Source: Rhodobiaceae bacterium UBA4490 (GTDB taxonomy: Bacteria > Pseudomonadota > Alphaproteobacteria > Parvibaculales > Parvibaculaceae). Taken from it: DNA of 64,000 bases. Under the pieces are notes generated by a model. The model was given only the letters and a program-made list of their open reading frames with translations. It searched no databases and had not been told where the DNA came from. The stretch is from NCBI GenBank assembly GCA_002389665.1, contig DGNO01000002.1:69622-133621 (forward strand), read 5' to 3'. The translations under genes and the position numbers were made by a program. This document shows positions 44,232 through 53,286 of this stretch, one piece after another; position 1 is the first letter of the stretch, and every line of letters starts with the position of its first letter.

Positions 44232-44567
44232 GCCGATCACCTTTCTACTCACTCATGAAACTGCTGTTCTAGGTGAAGCAAAAAAGGCGGGTGAAATCTA
44301 GGTAATTATTGATATAGTATTAAAAAGTGATCGACTATTCACTTCATTTATATCGGAATTTACTTGGGTGAATAATAAATATTCTTGATATTTACAAGTA
44401 AACGCATACCACCTTAACACATAAGTAAGGATTCCGCATTTCACCATAGTGTGAGTGAGATTTTGGCAGTTCTCCGCGAAACCCCGTCGAAACCACCACG
44501 TCTCTGATTAACCAATCCATCGCGCCAAGCCATTACCGCCAAGCTCGCGGGGAGGAAGCTGCCGCCC
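44232..44567. other. AT-rich intergenic region upstream of tpsA
   Basis: This 336-bp stretch separates the divergent tpsA and LysR genes. It is far richer in A and T than the coding DNA around it, mainly at 44281-44440. It probably holds the promoters of both genes; no single -35/-10 pair stands out. Confidence 0.5.
44325..44344. promoter_or_regulatory. AAGTGA-N8-TCACTT inverted repeat
   Basis: A 6-bp dyad with an 8-nt spacer lies in the AT-rich region about 95 bp upstream of tpsA. It may be a regulator site, but arms this short can occur by chance in AT-rich DNA. Confidence 0.25.
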
Positions 44568-45521
44568 ATGAATATCCAGCAACTGGATCTCAATCTGCTT
44601 CTGGTTTTCGATGCCGTTTACAAGGAGCGCAGCATTAGCAAGGCAGCGGCGCGGCTCGACCTTTCCCAGCCCGCCGTCAGCAATGCGCTGAAGCGCCTGC
44701 GCCAGTTCACCGGGGACAGTCTCTTCTTCAGAGCGGGCAACGCCATGGTGCCGACCCGCGCCGCCAATGCGCTTGCGGTGCCCGTCGCCCATGCGCTGCG
44801 CACGGTCGAGGAGAGCCTGTCCTCGCTGCGCGCCTTCGATCCGGCGACATCGGCGCGGCTTTTCAAACTCACCATCAACGATTTTCTGCGCGTAACGCTC
44901 GTCCCCCCGCTCACCAATTTTCTCGAGCGCGAGGCACCCGGCATCAAAGTGGAATATCAGGCCCGGACCGGCACCGCCGCCGCTCATCTCGACGCGCTCC
45001 GGCGCCGGCAGACGGAAATGAGCATGCTGCCCCGCTCGGCGGTCGAAGGGCTTGAGGAAATTTCCTACCTGCCGGTGACGACCGATGGGTTGCAGCTTGC
45101 CGTGCGGGCGGGCCATCCCCTTCTCGCCGCCCCCGTCACCAAAGAAGCGCTGGCTGGCGCGCGCTATGTCGCCACGAATAACGCCCCCTTCGTCCGCGCC
45201 ATCGTCGACGGCGCCTTCAAGGCGGAGGGGATCGAGCGCAACATCACCTGCTTTGTGCCCGACACGACGACGATCCCCTCCATCGTCGAAATGACGGACC
45301 TGATCGGCGTCATCGGTCAAAACAGCCTGACCCGGCATCAGCGCGACCATGCGCTTGTTAAACTGCCCGCCCCTTTCACTTTCCCGCAGATCGAGGCAGG
45401 CTTCGTCTGGCTGCGCGAGGCGGATGACGATCAGGGCCTGCAATGGCTGCGGGATAAAGCCGCGCAGATCCTGCAAACGGCACTTGCCGTCCATCCGCAA
45501 GATGTGGCACCGGAAAACTAG
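44568..45521 (+). CDS. LysR family transcriptional regulator
   Basis: The 317-residue protein has the LysR N-terminal helix-turn-helix (MNIQQLDLNLLLVFDAVYKERSISKAAARLDLSQPAVSNALKRLRQFTGDSLFFRAG) and an effector domain of two alpha/beta lobes (IGVIGQNSLTRHQ near the hinge). The opening is like that of NodD/LinR-type members, which respond to aromatic or phenolic compounds. LysR proteins often regulate the adjacent divergent gene, here the two-partner secretion operon. That link is inferred only from position. The gene ends 19 bp before the tRNA on the other strand. Confidence 0.92.
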   Translation: MNIQQLDLNLLLVFDAVYKERSISKAAARLDLSQPAVSNALKRLRQFTGDSLFFRAGNAMVPTRAANALAVPVAHALRTVEESLSSLRAFDPATSARLFKLTINDFLRVTLVPPLTNFLEREAPGIKVEYQARTGTAAAHLDALRRRQTEMSMLPRSAVEGLEEISYLPVTTDGLQLAVRAGHPLLAAPVTKEALAGARYVATNNAPFVRAIVDGAFKAEGIERNITCFVPDTTTIPSIVEMTDLIGVIGQNSLTRHQRDHALVKLPAPFTFPQIEAGFVWLREADDDQGLQWLRDKAAQILQTALAVHPQDVAPEN

Positions 45522-45540
45522 AGGAACGTGAAGCTGGAAG

Positions 45541-45627
45541 TGGTGGCCGCGGCCGGACTCGAACCGGCACTCGCAAAAAGCGAAGCAGATTTTAAGTCTG
45601 CTGTGTCTACCATTCCACCACGCGGCC
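45541..45627 (-). tRNA. tRNA-Leu (UAA anticodon)
   Basis: The 87-nt gene, CCA included, folds as a class II tRNA. The acceptor GGCCGCG pairs with CGCGGCC, and TGGTGGAATGGTAGACAC is the Leu-type D region. The anticodon stem GCAGA/TCTGC encloses CTTAAAA with anticodon TAA (45594-45592). A long variable arm and the T arm GCCGG-TTCGAGT-CCGGC follow. The discriminator is A, as expected for leucine, and CCA is encoded at 45543-45541. Confidence 0.96.
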
Positions 45628-45744
45628 AGCGGGACCGGGCGAAAGAGGCCCGGCAGGAAACGTTGGGATAAGGCCCCAAAGAGACGCGAATTTCAACACG
45701 CTTGTCGGAATAGCTGCGCCCCTTCAAAGAGTTTTCCCCAAACA

Positions 45745-45772
45745 AAAACGGCGGCCCGAAGACCGCCGTTTT
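45745..45772 (-). terminator. intrinsic terminator
   Basis: AAAACGGCGG (45745-45754) pairs with CCGCCGTTTT (45763-45772). A T run follows on the - strand. It ends the small exported protein gene at 45796-46047. Confidence 0.85.
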
Positions 45773-45795
45773 GAGACTTTTCAGTCAAGACAGGC

Positions 45796-46047
45796 TTAGT
45801 TGGCCATGCCCTGCCAGACCGGCCAGCAGTTGTTGCCGGCTTTGGCGGCGAGCTTCGCCTGCGCGTCTTTGGCGTTGGAGCCATCCGCAGCTTCGACGTA
45901 GTCGTCCTTGCCCGTGCACCAGACGTAGAACTGATGCTTGCCGGCTTTCGACATGGCATCGAAGCTGGAGTCGAGCGCCATGGCGCCAGCGCTCATCAGC
46001 ATCGTTGCTCCCGCAGCCATCCCAAGAATACCAAAAACTTTTTTCAT
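45796..46047 (-). CDS. small exported protein
   Basis: The 83-residue protein starts MKKVFGILGMAAGATMLMSAGAMA, a clear signal peptide. The mature part of about 59 residues has two cysteines (FYVWCTGKDDY and GNNCWPVW) that could form one disulfide, and aromatic-rich ends. A strong AGGA-AG site precedes the ATG, and a terminator follows, so it is an independent short transcript of probably high expression. It resembles conserved small periplasmic hypothetical proteins. The function is unknown. Confidence 0.75.
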   Translation of the reverse strand: MKKVFGILGMAAGATMLMSAGAMALDSSFDAMSKAGKHQFYVWCTGKDDYVEAADGSNAKDAQAKLAAKAGNNCWPVWQGMAN

Positions 46048-46318
46048 CTTCCTGATCTCCCTCCGGGTTTAAAACCCTTGTTACAGGCCAGTGCCTGTTT
46101 TCCCCCACATGGCTCTTTCTCACCCAGGAGCCAAATGCACCGGGCGGCGACTGACAAGCCTTTTTCATTCGGCAATTTAGTCGATCGTGGGGAAATTGTA
46201 TCCGATTCCATAAGAGATTCGACTGAATTCTTCGTAATGTTAGGGAGGATGTTGCAGAAAAGTGACGAAAAACCCAGCTTTTCCGCGGGATTTATACCGC
46301 CATGCCCCCCGCGCAAGG

Positions 46319-47101
46319 TTAAGAGGCCGCCCGCACGTCCCCCTCGATCGGCACCGCCCCCAACTCCCGCATCAGGCTCCGCACTTCGTCCTGCACGCTC
46401 GCCAGCGCCGCCTCATCGACCGAGCGCATGACGATACTGGTGCCATAGCGTTTGCCGACGAAGAAGGGATAAGAACCGATACTGACATCGGGATGCGCCG
46501 CCTGCAGCGCGCCGAGGCCTTCCGCCAATTGCCCCTCGCCCATCTCGCAGCTGACCGTGGCCGAGAGCATTTTGCGCCCGCCTTTCAGGCGCCCGGCAAG
46601 CCCGTCCATCATCACCTGCATGATCATGGGAATGCCGGCCATGACGAAGACATTCTCCATCTGAAAGCCCGGCGCTTTGCTCACCGGATTGGGGATGAGC
46701 GAGGCCCCTTCCGGGATCCGCGCCATGCGCTTGCGCGCCTCGGTGAAAGGATTGCCGGTTTCCTCGTAATGTTTGGTGAGAATCGCCATGGCCTCCGGGT
46801 GATGGCCGATGGGCACACCGAAGGCCTTGGCCACACAGTCCGCCGTGATGTCGTCATGGGTCGGGCCGATGCCGCCGGTGGTGAAGACATAATCGTAGGC
46901 CGCCCGCACCTCGTTAAGCGTCTCGACAATCACCGCTTCCACATCCGGGATCATCCGCGCCTCGCGCACTTGAATGCCCATATCGCCGAGATAGCGGGCA
47001 ATATAGGAAAGGTTGGCATCCTTCGTGCGCCCGGACAAAAGCTCATCGCCGATCAACAGAACACAGGCCGTTACAGAGCCTTCCGCCGCGCCATTTCCCA
47101 T
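46319..47101 (-). CDS. CinA-type molybdopterin-binding-fold protein
   Basis: The 260-residue product begins ACVLLIGDELLSGRTKDANLSYIARYLGDMGIQV and has VFTTGGIGPTHDDITADCVAKAFG, the MoCF/CinA N-domain signatures. NVFVMAGIPMIMQVMMDGL also matches. The C-terminal amidohydrolase (PncC) domain of full CinA is missing, as in many alphaproteobacteria. CinA N-domains act as ADP-ribose or CoA pyrophosphatases in some species; the role here is not shown. The gene is divergent from sfsA with 156 bp between them. Confidence 0.9.
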   Translation of the reverse strand: MGNGAAEGSVTACVLLIGDELLSGRTKDANLSYIARYLGDMGIQVREARMIPDVEAVIVETLNEVRAAYDYVFTTGGIGPTHDDITADCVAKAFGVPIGHHPEAMAILTKHYEETGNPFTEARKRMARIPEGASLIPNPVSKAPGFQMENVFVMAGIPMIMQVMMDGLAGRLKGGRKMLSATVSCEMGEGQLAEGLGALQAAHPDVSIGSYPFFVGKRYGTSIVMRSVDEAALASVQDEVRSLMRELGAVPIEGDVRAAS

Positions 47102-47257
47102 CGGGGCCTCCAGGTTGCAAAATTTTCTCTAAGGATAATACGCCAGCGGGCAAGGGCAATGGCCGCCGTCACCCCTCCCATGCAAGGCGCCCCGCGTGAA
47201 TTGCAACAAAAGCCTCTCAGTTGCGGCTTTCGAGCCGACTGATTATGGTCCGCTCCC

Positions 47258-47956
47258 ATGAAATTCGACCCGCCCCTTCTCTCCGGCCGGCTGCTCAAGC
47301 GCTATAAGCGCTTCTTGGCCGATATCCGCCTCGATAGCGGCGAGGAGATCACCGCTCATTGCGCCAATCCGGGCTCCATGATGGGCCTTGCCGGTGAAGG
47401 CATGCGGGTCTGGCTCTCAAAAAGCGACAATCCGAAGCGAAAACTCGCCCATTCCTGGGAAATCGTGGAACCGGAGGCCGGCTGCCTCGTCGGTATCAAC
47501 ACGGCCCATCCCAACAGGATCGTCGAAGCGGCCATCCTGGCAGGCGAAGTGCCGGAGCTGGCAGGCTATGAAACGCTGCGCCGGGAGGTGAGATACGGCC
47601 AGAACAGCCGCATCGACCTGCTGCTGGAAGATCCCGGAAAGCCGCCTGCCTATGTCGAGGTGAAAAATGTCACCCTCGCACGGGAGCCCGGAATTGCTGA
47701 GTTTCCCGACGCCGTTACTGCCCGAGGGGCGAAACATATGGAAGAACTCGCCCGGCGGGCAGTTGCGGGCGAGCGGGCGGTTGTGTTCTTTCTTGTCCAG
47801 CGCAGTGATGCGGACCGCTTCCGCCTCGCTGAAGACATCGACCCAGCCTACGCCAAGGCTTTTGAGGCGGCTGTTAACGCCGGGGTCGAAGCCCTATGTT
47901 ATAAATGTGTGATCACGCCGGAGGAAATCCGGCTCGACCGGAAGCTGACGCTATGA
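47258..47956 (+). CDS. sfsA: sugar fermentation stimulation protein A (SfsA nuclease family)
   Basis: The 232-residue protein matches SfsA: LLSGRLLKRYKRFLADIRLDSGEEITAHCANPGSMMGL at the start (OB-like part), then SRIDLLLEDPGKPPAYVEVKNVTL, an EVK nuclease-type motif, and FPDAVTARGAKHMEEL. The family binds DNA and has nuclease-fold features. The original link to sugar-utilisation gene regulation comes from E. coli. Its stop overlaps the start of the methionine aminopeptidase gene by ATGA, so the two are translationally coupled. Confidence 0.95.
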   Translation: MKFDPPLLSGRLLKRYKRFLADIRLDSGEEITAHCANPGSMMGLAGEGMRVWLSKSDNPKRKLAHSWEIVEPEAGCLVGINTAHPNRIVEAAILAGEVPELAGYETLRREVRYGQNSRIDLLLEDPGKPPAYVEVKNVTLAREPGIAEFPDAVTARGAKHMEELARRAVAGERAVVFFLVQRSDADRFRLAEDIDPAYAKAFEAAVNAGVEALCYKCVITPEEIRLDRKLTL

Positions 47957-48789
47957 GCCTGACCGACCAAGACGAGGATTTCGAATTCGGGGATTACGAC
48001 CCGATGGGCCGGAATATCAAAACCCATGGCGCGGAAGCCTTCGAGGGCATGCGCGCAGCGGGCCGGCTGTCGGCAACCTGTCTCGACATGCTGACAAAGG
48101 AAATACGTCCCGGCATGACGACGAAGGCAATCGACGATCTCGTTTTCGAATTCGGCATGGACCATGGCGCGATGCCCGCGACACTCGGCTACCGGGGCTT
48201 CACCGCTTCCTGCTGCACCTCAATCAATCATGTCGTCTGCCACGGCATTCCCGGCGACCGGGTGATGCGCGAGGGCGACATCGTCAATGTCGACGTCACC
48301 TTCATCAAGGATGGCTGGCACGGCGACACGAACCGCATGTTCTTTGTCGGCCAGGTGCCGCGCAAGGCCGAGCGGCTGTGCGAGATCACCTATGAAGCGA
48401 TGATGCGCGGCATTGCCGAGGTAAAGCCCGGCGCCACGCTCGGCGATATCGGCGCCGCCATCCAGGAATACGCCGAAGGCGAGCGCTGCTCGGTGGTGCG
48501 CGAGTTTTGCGGCCACGGCCTCGGCCTCGTCTTCCACGATGCGCCCAACGTGCTGCATTACGGCCGGCGCGGCGAAGGCGCGGTGCTGAAGGAAGGCATG
48601 TTCTTCACCATCGAACCGATGATCAATGCGGGCCGCCCGCATGTGAAAATGCTGAATGACGGCTGGACTGCCGTCACCCGCGACCGCTCCCTCTCCGCCC
48701 AGTTCGAACATTCGATCGGCGTGACGAAAGACGGCGCGGAAATTTTCACGAAATCCCCTGCCGGGCTCGACCGCCCGCCTTACGCCTGA
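47953..48789 (+). CDS. map: type I methionine aminopeptidase
   Basis: From the ATG at 47953 the product is 278 residues. The metal site residues are present: [17 protein letters not shown] (two Asp), [14 protein letters not shown] (His) and FFTIEPMIN (Glu), plus a final Glu near QFEHSIGVT. The enzyme removes the initiator Met from new proteins in the cytoplasm and is usually essential. An N-terminal extension of about 20 acidic residues is present. The gene overlaps sfsA by 4 bp, and the radC-like gene starts 5 bp after its stop. Confidence 0.96.
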   Translation: MSLTDQDEDFEFGDYDPMGRNIKTHGAEAFEGMRAAGRLSATCLDMLTKEIRPGMTTKAIDDLVFEFGMDHGAMPATLGYRGFTASCCTSINHVVCHGIPGDRVMREGDIVNVDVTFIKDGWHGDTNRMFFVGQVPRKAERLCEITYEAMMRGIAEVKPGATLGDIGAAIQEYAEGERCSVVREFCGHGLGLVFHDAPNVLHYGRRGEGAVLKEGMFFTIEPMINAGRPHVKMLNDGWTAVTRDRSLSAQFEHSIGVTKDGAEIFTKSPAGLDRPPYA

Positions 48790-48794
48790 ACTCC

Positions 48795-49502
48795 GTGGCA
48801 GAAGCGGGGCAGCAGGATAAAGCCTCCGGCACGCCGCATCATGCCGGCCACCGCCAGCGCCTGCGCGAGCGGTTCAGAAAGGCAGGCGCCGAGGCGCTGG
48901 CCGACTATGAGCTCTTGGAGCTTGTGCTTTTCCGCGCCATCCCGCGGCGTGATGTCAAACCGCTCGCCAAGGACCTGATCGCCAGGTTCGGCTCCTTCGC
49001 CGCAACCATCGCCGCAGAACCCGCCCGGCTTTTGGAAACCAAAGGCATCAGCGAGGCGGTCGTTACCGAATTCAAACTGGTGCAGGCGGCAGCTCTCCAT
49101 CTTGCCCAGGCAAAGGTAATGAAGCGGCCCGCCATTTCTTCCTGGTCGGCGCTTCTCGATTATTGCCGCGCCGCCATGGCATACGGGACGACCGAGCAGT
49201 TCCGTATTCTCTTTCTCGACCGCAAAAACATTCTGATTGCCGATGAAATTCAGCAAAAAGGAACGGTCGATCACACGCCCGTCTACCCACGCGAAATCGT
49301 CAAACGCGCACTGGAGCTCTCCGCCTCCGCCATCATTCTCGTGCACAATCACCCAAGCGGCGATCCGACCCCCTCCCAGGCCGATATCGAGATGACGAAG
49401 AAGATAGTGGAAACGGCAAAGCCGCTGGGCATTGCCGTGCACGACCATCTCGTCATCGGCAAGGACGGCCATGTGAGCTTTAAGTCACTCGGCCTGCTCT
49501 AA
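48795..49502 (+). CDS. RadC family JAB/MPN-domain protein
   Basis: The 235-residue product uses a GTG start at 48795. A helical N-terminal domain ([39 protein letters not shown]) precedes the JAB/MPN metal-binding domain, with [34 protein letters not shown] and [19 protein letters not shown] (H-x-H and Asp ligands). The RadC family was once linked to DNA repair, but its true role is unknown; it may act as a DNA- or protein-processing metalloenzyme. It is the third gene of the sfsA-map-radC run. Confidence 0.93.
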   Translation: MAEAGQQDKASGTPHHAGHRQRLRERFRKAGAEALADYELLELVLFRAIPRRDVKPLAKDLIARFGSFAATIAAEPARLLETKGISEAVVTEFKLVQAAALHLAQAKVMKRPAISSWSALLDYCRAAMAYGTTEQFRILFLDRKNILIADEIQQKGTVDHTPVYPREIVKRALELSASAIILVHNHPSGDPTPSQADIEMTKKIVETAKPLGIAVHDHLVIGKDGHVSFKSLGLL

Positions 49503-49591
49503 GAGTGCCGCCTGCCACTTTCGGGAATTGACGCCGCGCCGCCCGCGGGTATTCTCAAGGCAGCCGGACGAACCGGCGATCAGGAGACTTT

Positions 49592-49618
49592 ATGTCCAGC
49601 AAGGAAATTGTGCGCTAA
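49592..49618 (+). other. possible 8-codon leader or relic reading frame
   Basis: An ATG with AGGAG at ideal spacing opens MSSKEIVR and stops at once. It lies between radC and the YjhX-like gene. It could be the remnant of a lost gene, a leader peptide or chance; no attenuator stems were seen beside it. Confidence 0.25.
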
Positions 49619-49719
49619 CTGCCCCGCTCTTCTTGAGTGAGCCCGGGCAGTGATCAATCCGCCCCGCAGGCCGCGCGTGCGCCTGCGGCGCTCGTTGATG
49701 TGTAACTTGCTGGTTTCCA

Positions 49720-49977
49720 ATGAACATCTCGAAGAAAGAGCAGCGCGTGCTTCACGCGCTGGCTCAAGGTGGGCGCATCGTCATTGAACGCGATGGCCCC
49801 CGCAAACTCACCCGTGTCGATTGCATCACCCGCGACGGCTGGTTCCTGACGGACTGCACCGAACCGGTTTTCAAGAAGCTGAAGCGCCGCCGCCTCATCC
49901 GTTCGCAAGGCGGCAAGCCCTATAGGATCACCCGTGAAGGGCTCGAAGCGGTGCGCGCGCAGCTCGACAACAGATGA
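49720..49977 (+). CDS. YjhX family (UPF0386/DUF2084) protein
   Basis: The 85-residue protein matches the YjhX family over its full length: [46 protein letters not shown], then [32 protein letters not shown]. The E. coli YjhX is annotated as a putative toxin of the YjhX/YjhQ pair. No YjhQ-like acetyltransferase is visible next to it here, so a toxin role is doubtful; the winged-helix-like C-terminus would fit DNA binding. A strong terminator follows directly. Confidence 0.88.
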   Translation: MNISKKEQRVLHALAQGGRIVIERDGPRKLTRVDCITRDGWFLTDCTEPVFKKLKRRRLIRSQGGKPYRITREGLEAVRAQLDNR

Positions 49978-49981
49978 AAAG

Positions 49982-50007
49982 AAAGGGCGCCTCACGGGGC
50001 GCCCTTT
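49982..50007 (+). terminator. intrinsic terminator
   Basis: AAAGGGCGCC (49982-49991) pairs with GGCGCCCTTT (49998-50007) around a 6-nt loop, 5 bp after the YjhX-like stop codon. The flanking A and T tracts suit both directions, so it may also end the amidase transcript. Confidence 0.8.
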
Positions 50008-50033
50008 CCGATCTTTTCCAGCTTTTGCCGGGC

Positions 50034-51524
50034 TCAGGCATTCACCGCCGAATAAGGCGCCCATTTGTCCATCCAGGGCTGGGCTTTTTCGAGCTCATAG
50101 GCAAGCTGCAGAAGCAGCCCTTCCTGGCCCTTGGCGGCGGCGAACTGGCTGCCGATGGGAAGCCCCGACTCGTTCCAGCTTAGCGGCACGGACATGGCCG
50201 GCGTGCCCGCCACATTGTGCTGCGGCGTGTAAGCGACATAAGTCGTCGTGCGCTCATAAAGCGTATCGAAATCGACCGTCGGTGCCTGCTCGCCTATCTT
50301 GGGCGGGGCGCTCGCCAGCGTCGGCGTCAGCCAGACATCGTAGCCGGTGAAGAACTCGGCAATATCCGCTTCCACCTTGGCGAAATAAGCAAGCGCGCTT
50401 TTCATCGCCTCGCCCTCTTTCGCGTTGAAGAAATCGGCAAGGCCGAGCGTCCAGGGCTCAAGGAGCCCCGTTTCGGCCGCGGGCTTGCCGGTCTTCTCTT
50501 CCACCAGTGCTTTGAGCTGCGCCGGGCCGGAAGCCCAGGCCGTCAGGAAATGGTCGATGAATTTCGGCCCGTCGATAGGCGGCGTCACATCGACAATCTC
50601 ATGGCCGAGCCCTTTGCAAAGCTCCGCCGTTTCCTCGATCGCCTTGCGCACATCGCCGTCCGGGTCGCTGCCGTCATAGCGCGCCATGCTGAAGGCGATC
50701 TTCAGGCGCTTCGTGCCCGCATCCGTCACATTGCCGGTCGGAGCAAAAGCGCCGCCCTCTTTCACTTCCGTCAGATCCAGCAGCGCTGCGCTGTCGCGTA
50801 CCGAGCGGGAGATCACGTGTTTCACGGAAATATCGCCCGGCATCGGGTCCTTGTTCTGCTCCAGCATGCGCCCGCGGCTGGGTTTGAGGCCGAAAAGCCC
50901 GCAGCAGGAAGCGGGAATGCGGATCGAGCCGCCCCCGTCGCTCGACTGGGCAAAGGGCACCATACCCGCCGCCGTTGCCGCCGCCGAGCCGCCGGAAGAG
51001 CCGCCCGTCGAATGCTCGAGATCCCAGGGATTGTGACAGTCGCCAAGCAACAGCGGCTCCGTCGTCGCCAGTAGGCCGAATTCCGGCGTGTTGGATTTGC
51101 CGAGAACAACAAGCCCTGTCTCCAGCGTCTTGTCCGTATAAGGCGACTGCCAATCGGACACATAATCGGCGAGCATTTTCGAGCCGGAGGTGCGGCGCAC
51201 GCCCTTCAGGTCGTTCAGGTCTTTCAGAAGATAAGGCACACCGGCGAAAGCCCCGTCGCCTGCCCCGGCCTTGGCTTCCTCGCGGGCCGCCTCGAAGGTC
51301 TCGGTCACCACCGCGTTGACCTTGCCGTCCAGCCGCTCGATCCGCGCAATGGCGGCATCCACCAGTTCAAGCGGCGTCACTTCTTTCTTCTTCACCAGCG
51401 CCGCCTGGCCCAATGCGTCCAGCTTGACGAAGGGGTCGTTTGCCGCTTGAGCCGGCATATGGCGAAAACCGATGGCAAGGGCGCCGGCCGCAGCCGAGCC
51501 CTTCAAAAATTGACGGCGATCCAT
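50034..51524 (-). CDS. Tat-exported amidase
   Basis: The ATG at 51524 gives 496 residues that start [19 protein letters not shown], a twin-arginine signal peptide ending near AQA. The amidase-signature fold shows the Ser-cisSer-Lys triad region: [10 protein letters not shown] for the Lys, and [48 protein letters not shown] for both Ser. The family hydrolyses amides (amidase, 6-aminohexanoate-cyclic-dimer hydrolase, aryl acylamidase). Tat export means it folds before secretion and works in the periplasm, which is less common for this family. The longer open frame upstream lacks a start with a good site. Confidence 0.9.
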   Translation of the reverse strand: MDRRQFLKGSAAAGALAIGFRHMPAQAANDPFVKLDALGQAALVKKKEVTPLELVDAAIARIERLDGKVNAVVTETFEAAREEAKAGAGDGAFAGVPYLLKDLNDLKGVRRTSGSKMLADYVSDWQSPYTDKTLETGLVVLGKSNTPEFGLLATTEPLLLGDCHNPWDLEHSTGGSSGGSAAATAAGMVPFAQSSDGGGSIRIPASCCGLFGLKPSRGRMLEQNKDPMPGDISVKHVISRSVRDSAALLDLTEVKEGGAFAPTGNVTDAGTKRLKIAFSMARYDGSDPDGDVRKAIEETAELCKGLGHEIVDVTPPIDGPKFIDHFLTAWASGPAQLKALVEEKTGKPAAETGLLEPWTLGLADFFNAKEGEAMKSALAYFAKVEADIAEFFTGYDVWLTPTLASAPPKIGEQAPTVDFDTLYERTTTYVAYTPQHNVAGTPAMSVPLSWNESGLPIGSQFAAAKGQEGLLLQLAYELEKAQPWMDKWAPYSAVNA

Positions 51525-51688
51525 GTATTCCTCCCAGAATTCTGTCTTTTCCATCTCGGCCGATGGGTAGGAAGGCAGTATTGCGCCTCTTTTTGCCAAA
51601 TAAAATGCAATATATCTGAAGGACCCGTTCAGATTATTCATCGATAGGTCCTTTTCCGGGCAGAATTGGTCCCCTGCCCGCCCGGTAA

Positions 51689-51731
51689 GGCGAGGCTCAA
51701 CTGGCCCTGACCGGGCCAGTTGAGCCTCGCC
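51689..51731. repeat. perfect 19-bp inverted repeat before purB
   Basis: The arms 51689-51707 and 51713-51731 are exact complements around a 5-nt loop. No T run follows on either side. It lies 56 bp upstream of purB and 164 bp upstream of the amidase start, in the shared promoter region. Confidence 0.8.
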
Positions 51732-51786
51732 CCGCCATCTGCTAAAGCAACGGCCTCCACTCCACCTCATTAAAGGCGAATGCTCG

Positions 51787-53094
51787 ATGATCCCGCGCTA
51801 CTCCCGGCCGGAAATGGCCTCCATTTGGGACCCTGCCACGAAATTCCGTATCTGGTTCGAGATCGAGGCCCATGCCTGCGATGCCCTGGCGGAGCTCGGG
51901 GTGATTCCCAAAGAGGCAGCCAAAACCATCTGGGAGCGCGGCGGCAAGGCCGAGTTCGACGTGGCGCGGATCGACGAGATCGAGCGCGAGGTCAAACACG
52001 ACGTCATCGCCTTCCTGACACACCTGTCTGAATTCGTCGGCGAGGACAGCCGTTTCGTCCACCAGGGCATGACCTCCTCGGACGTGCTCGACACCTGCCT
52101 CAATGTGCAGCTCACCCGCGCCGCCGACCTTCTGCTGAGCGACCTCGACGCCCTGCTCGCCGCGATCAAGAAACGCGCGTTCGAGCATAAAGACACGATC
52201 ACCATCGGCCGCAGCCACGGCATCCATGCCGAGCCCACTACCTTCGGCCTTAAAATGGCCCAGGCCTATGTGGAGTTCGAGCGCTGCAAGGAACGGATGC
52301 TCGCCGCGCGCAAGGAAATCGCGACTTGCGCCATTTCCGGCGCCGTCGGCACCTTCGCCAATATCGACCCGCAGGTCGAAGAGCATGTGGCAAAGGCCAT
52401 GGGGCTCGAGCCCGAGCCTGTCTCGACCCAGGTTATCCCGCGCGACCGCCACGCCATGTTCTTTGCAACGCTGGGCGTCATCGCCAGCTGCGTCGAGCGG
52501 CTGGCAACGGAAGTGCGCCACCTGCAACGCACGGAAGTGCTGGAAGCGGAAGAATATTTCTCCGAGGGCCAGAAGGGTTCCTCGGCCATGCCGCATAAGC
52601 GCAACCCGGTCCTGACCGAAAACCTGACCGGCCTTGCCCGCCTCGTGCGCGGCATGGCGCTGCCGGCCATGGAGAACGTCGCGCTCTGGCACGAGCGCGA
52701 TATTTCGCATTCCTCCGTCGAACGGATGATCGGCCCGGACGCCACTGTCACGCTCGACTTCGCGCTCGTGCGCCTGACCGGCGTCATCGAGAACCTGCTC
52801 GTCTATCCCGACCGCATGCAGGAAAACATGGACAAGCTCGGCGGCCTCGTCTTCTCCCAGCGCGTTCTGCTGGCGCTGACGCAGAAAGGTGCAAGCCGCG
52901 AAGACGCCTACCGCTTCGTGCAGCGCAATGCGATGCCCGTCTGGCGCGGGGAAGGCAATTTCCTCGAACTTCTGAAAGCCGACAAAGAGGTTTCCGCGAA
53001 ACTCTCGGACGCCGAACTCGATGAGCTTTTCGACATCGGCTACCACACGAAACACGTGGATACGATTTTCAAGCGCGTCTTCGGCAAGGCATAA
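51787..53094 (+). CDS. purB: adenylosuccinate lyase
   Basis: The 435-residue protein has the fumarase/aspartase superfamily signature GQKGSSAMPHKRNP at residues 261-274, the catalytic-loop Ser included. HQGMTSSDVLDTCLN and GRSHGIHAEPTTFGLKMA provide the catalytic His and substrate residues. It releases fumarate in two steps, from SAICAR to AICAR and from adenylosuccinate to AMP. The start ATG at 51787 is the first in frame. The other late purine genes (purC, purS, purQ, purL) lie 6-8 kb downstream, so purB is unlinked from that operon but in the same window. Confidence 0.97.
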   Translation: MIPRYSRPEMASIWDPATKFRIWFEIEAHACDALAELGVIPKEAAKTIWERGGKAEFDVARIDEIEREVKHDVIAFLTHLSEFVGEDSRFVHQGMTSSDVLDTCLNVQLTRAADLLLSDLDALLAAIKKRAFEHKDTITIGRSHGIHAEPTTFGLKMAQAYVEFERCKERMLAARKEIATCAISGAVGTFANIDPQVEEHVAKAMGLEPEPVSTQVIPRDRHAMFFATLGVIASCVERLATEVRHLQRTEVLEAEEYFSEGQKGSSAMPHKRNPVLTENLTGLARLVRGMALPAMENVALWHERDISHSSVERMIGPDATVTLDFALVRLTGVIENLLVYPDRMQENMDKLGGLVFSQRVLLALTQKGASREDAYRFVQRNAMPVWRGEGNFLELLKADKEVSAKLSDAELDELFDIGYHTKHVDTIFKRVFGKA

Positions 53095-53101
53095 CTTTTT
53101 T

Positions 53102-53190
53102 GTCGTCCCGGGACTTGTTCCCGGGACCCACTCGCCTCTCTTTTTGAAAGGCACCCTCAATGGATCCCGGGAATAAATCCCGGGATGACG
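53102..53190. repeat. CCCGGG-rich intergenic inverted repeat
   Basis: TCCCGGGA occurs four times (53106, 53119, 53165, 53178), as two hairpins in inverted orientation, with GTCGTCC at one end and GGATGAC at the other. It is the type of dispersed intergenic repeat common in alphaproteobacteria, and could also end purB transcription. Confidence 0.7.
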
Positions 53191-53286
53191 GAAGAGCGGT
53201 GCGGCGATGCGCAACGCCGCCGACACATGCCACACAGCTGACACCTAAACATGTATAGTCCCCCGCAAAACAACCGGAGGACAGAC

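Noticed and set aside
49720..49977. A toxin-antitoxin pair at the YjhX-like gene
   Set aside because: No partner gene is next to it; the upstream frame has only eight codons.
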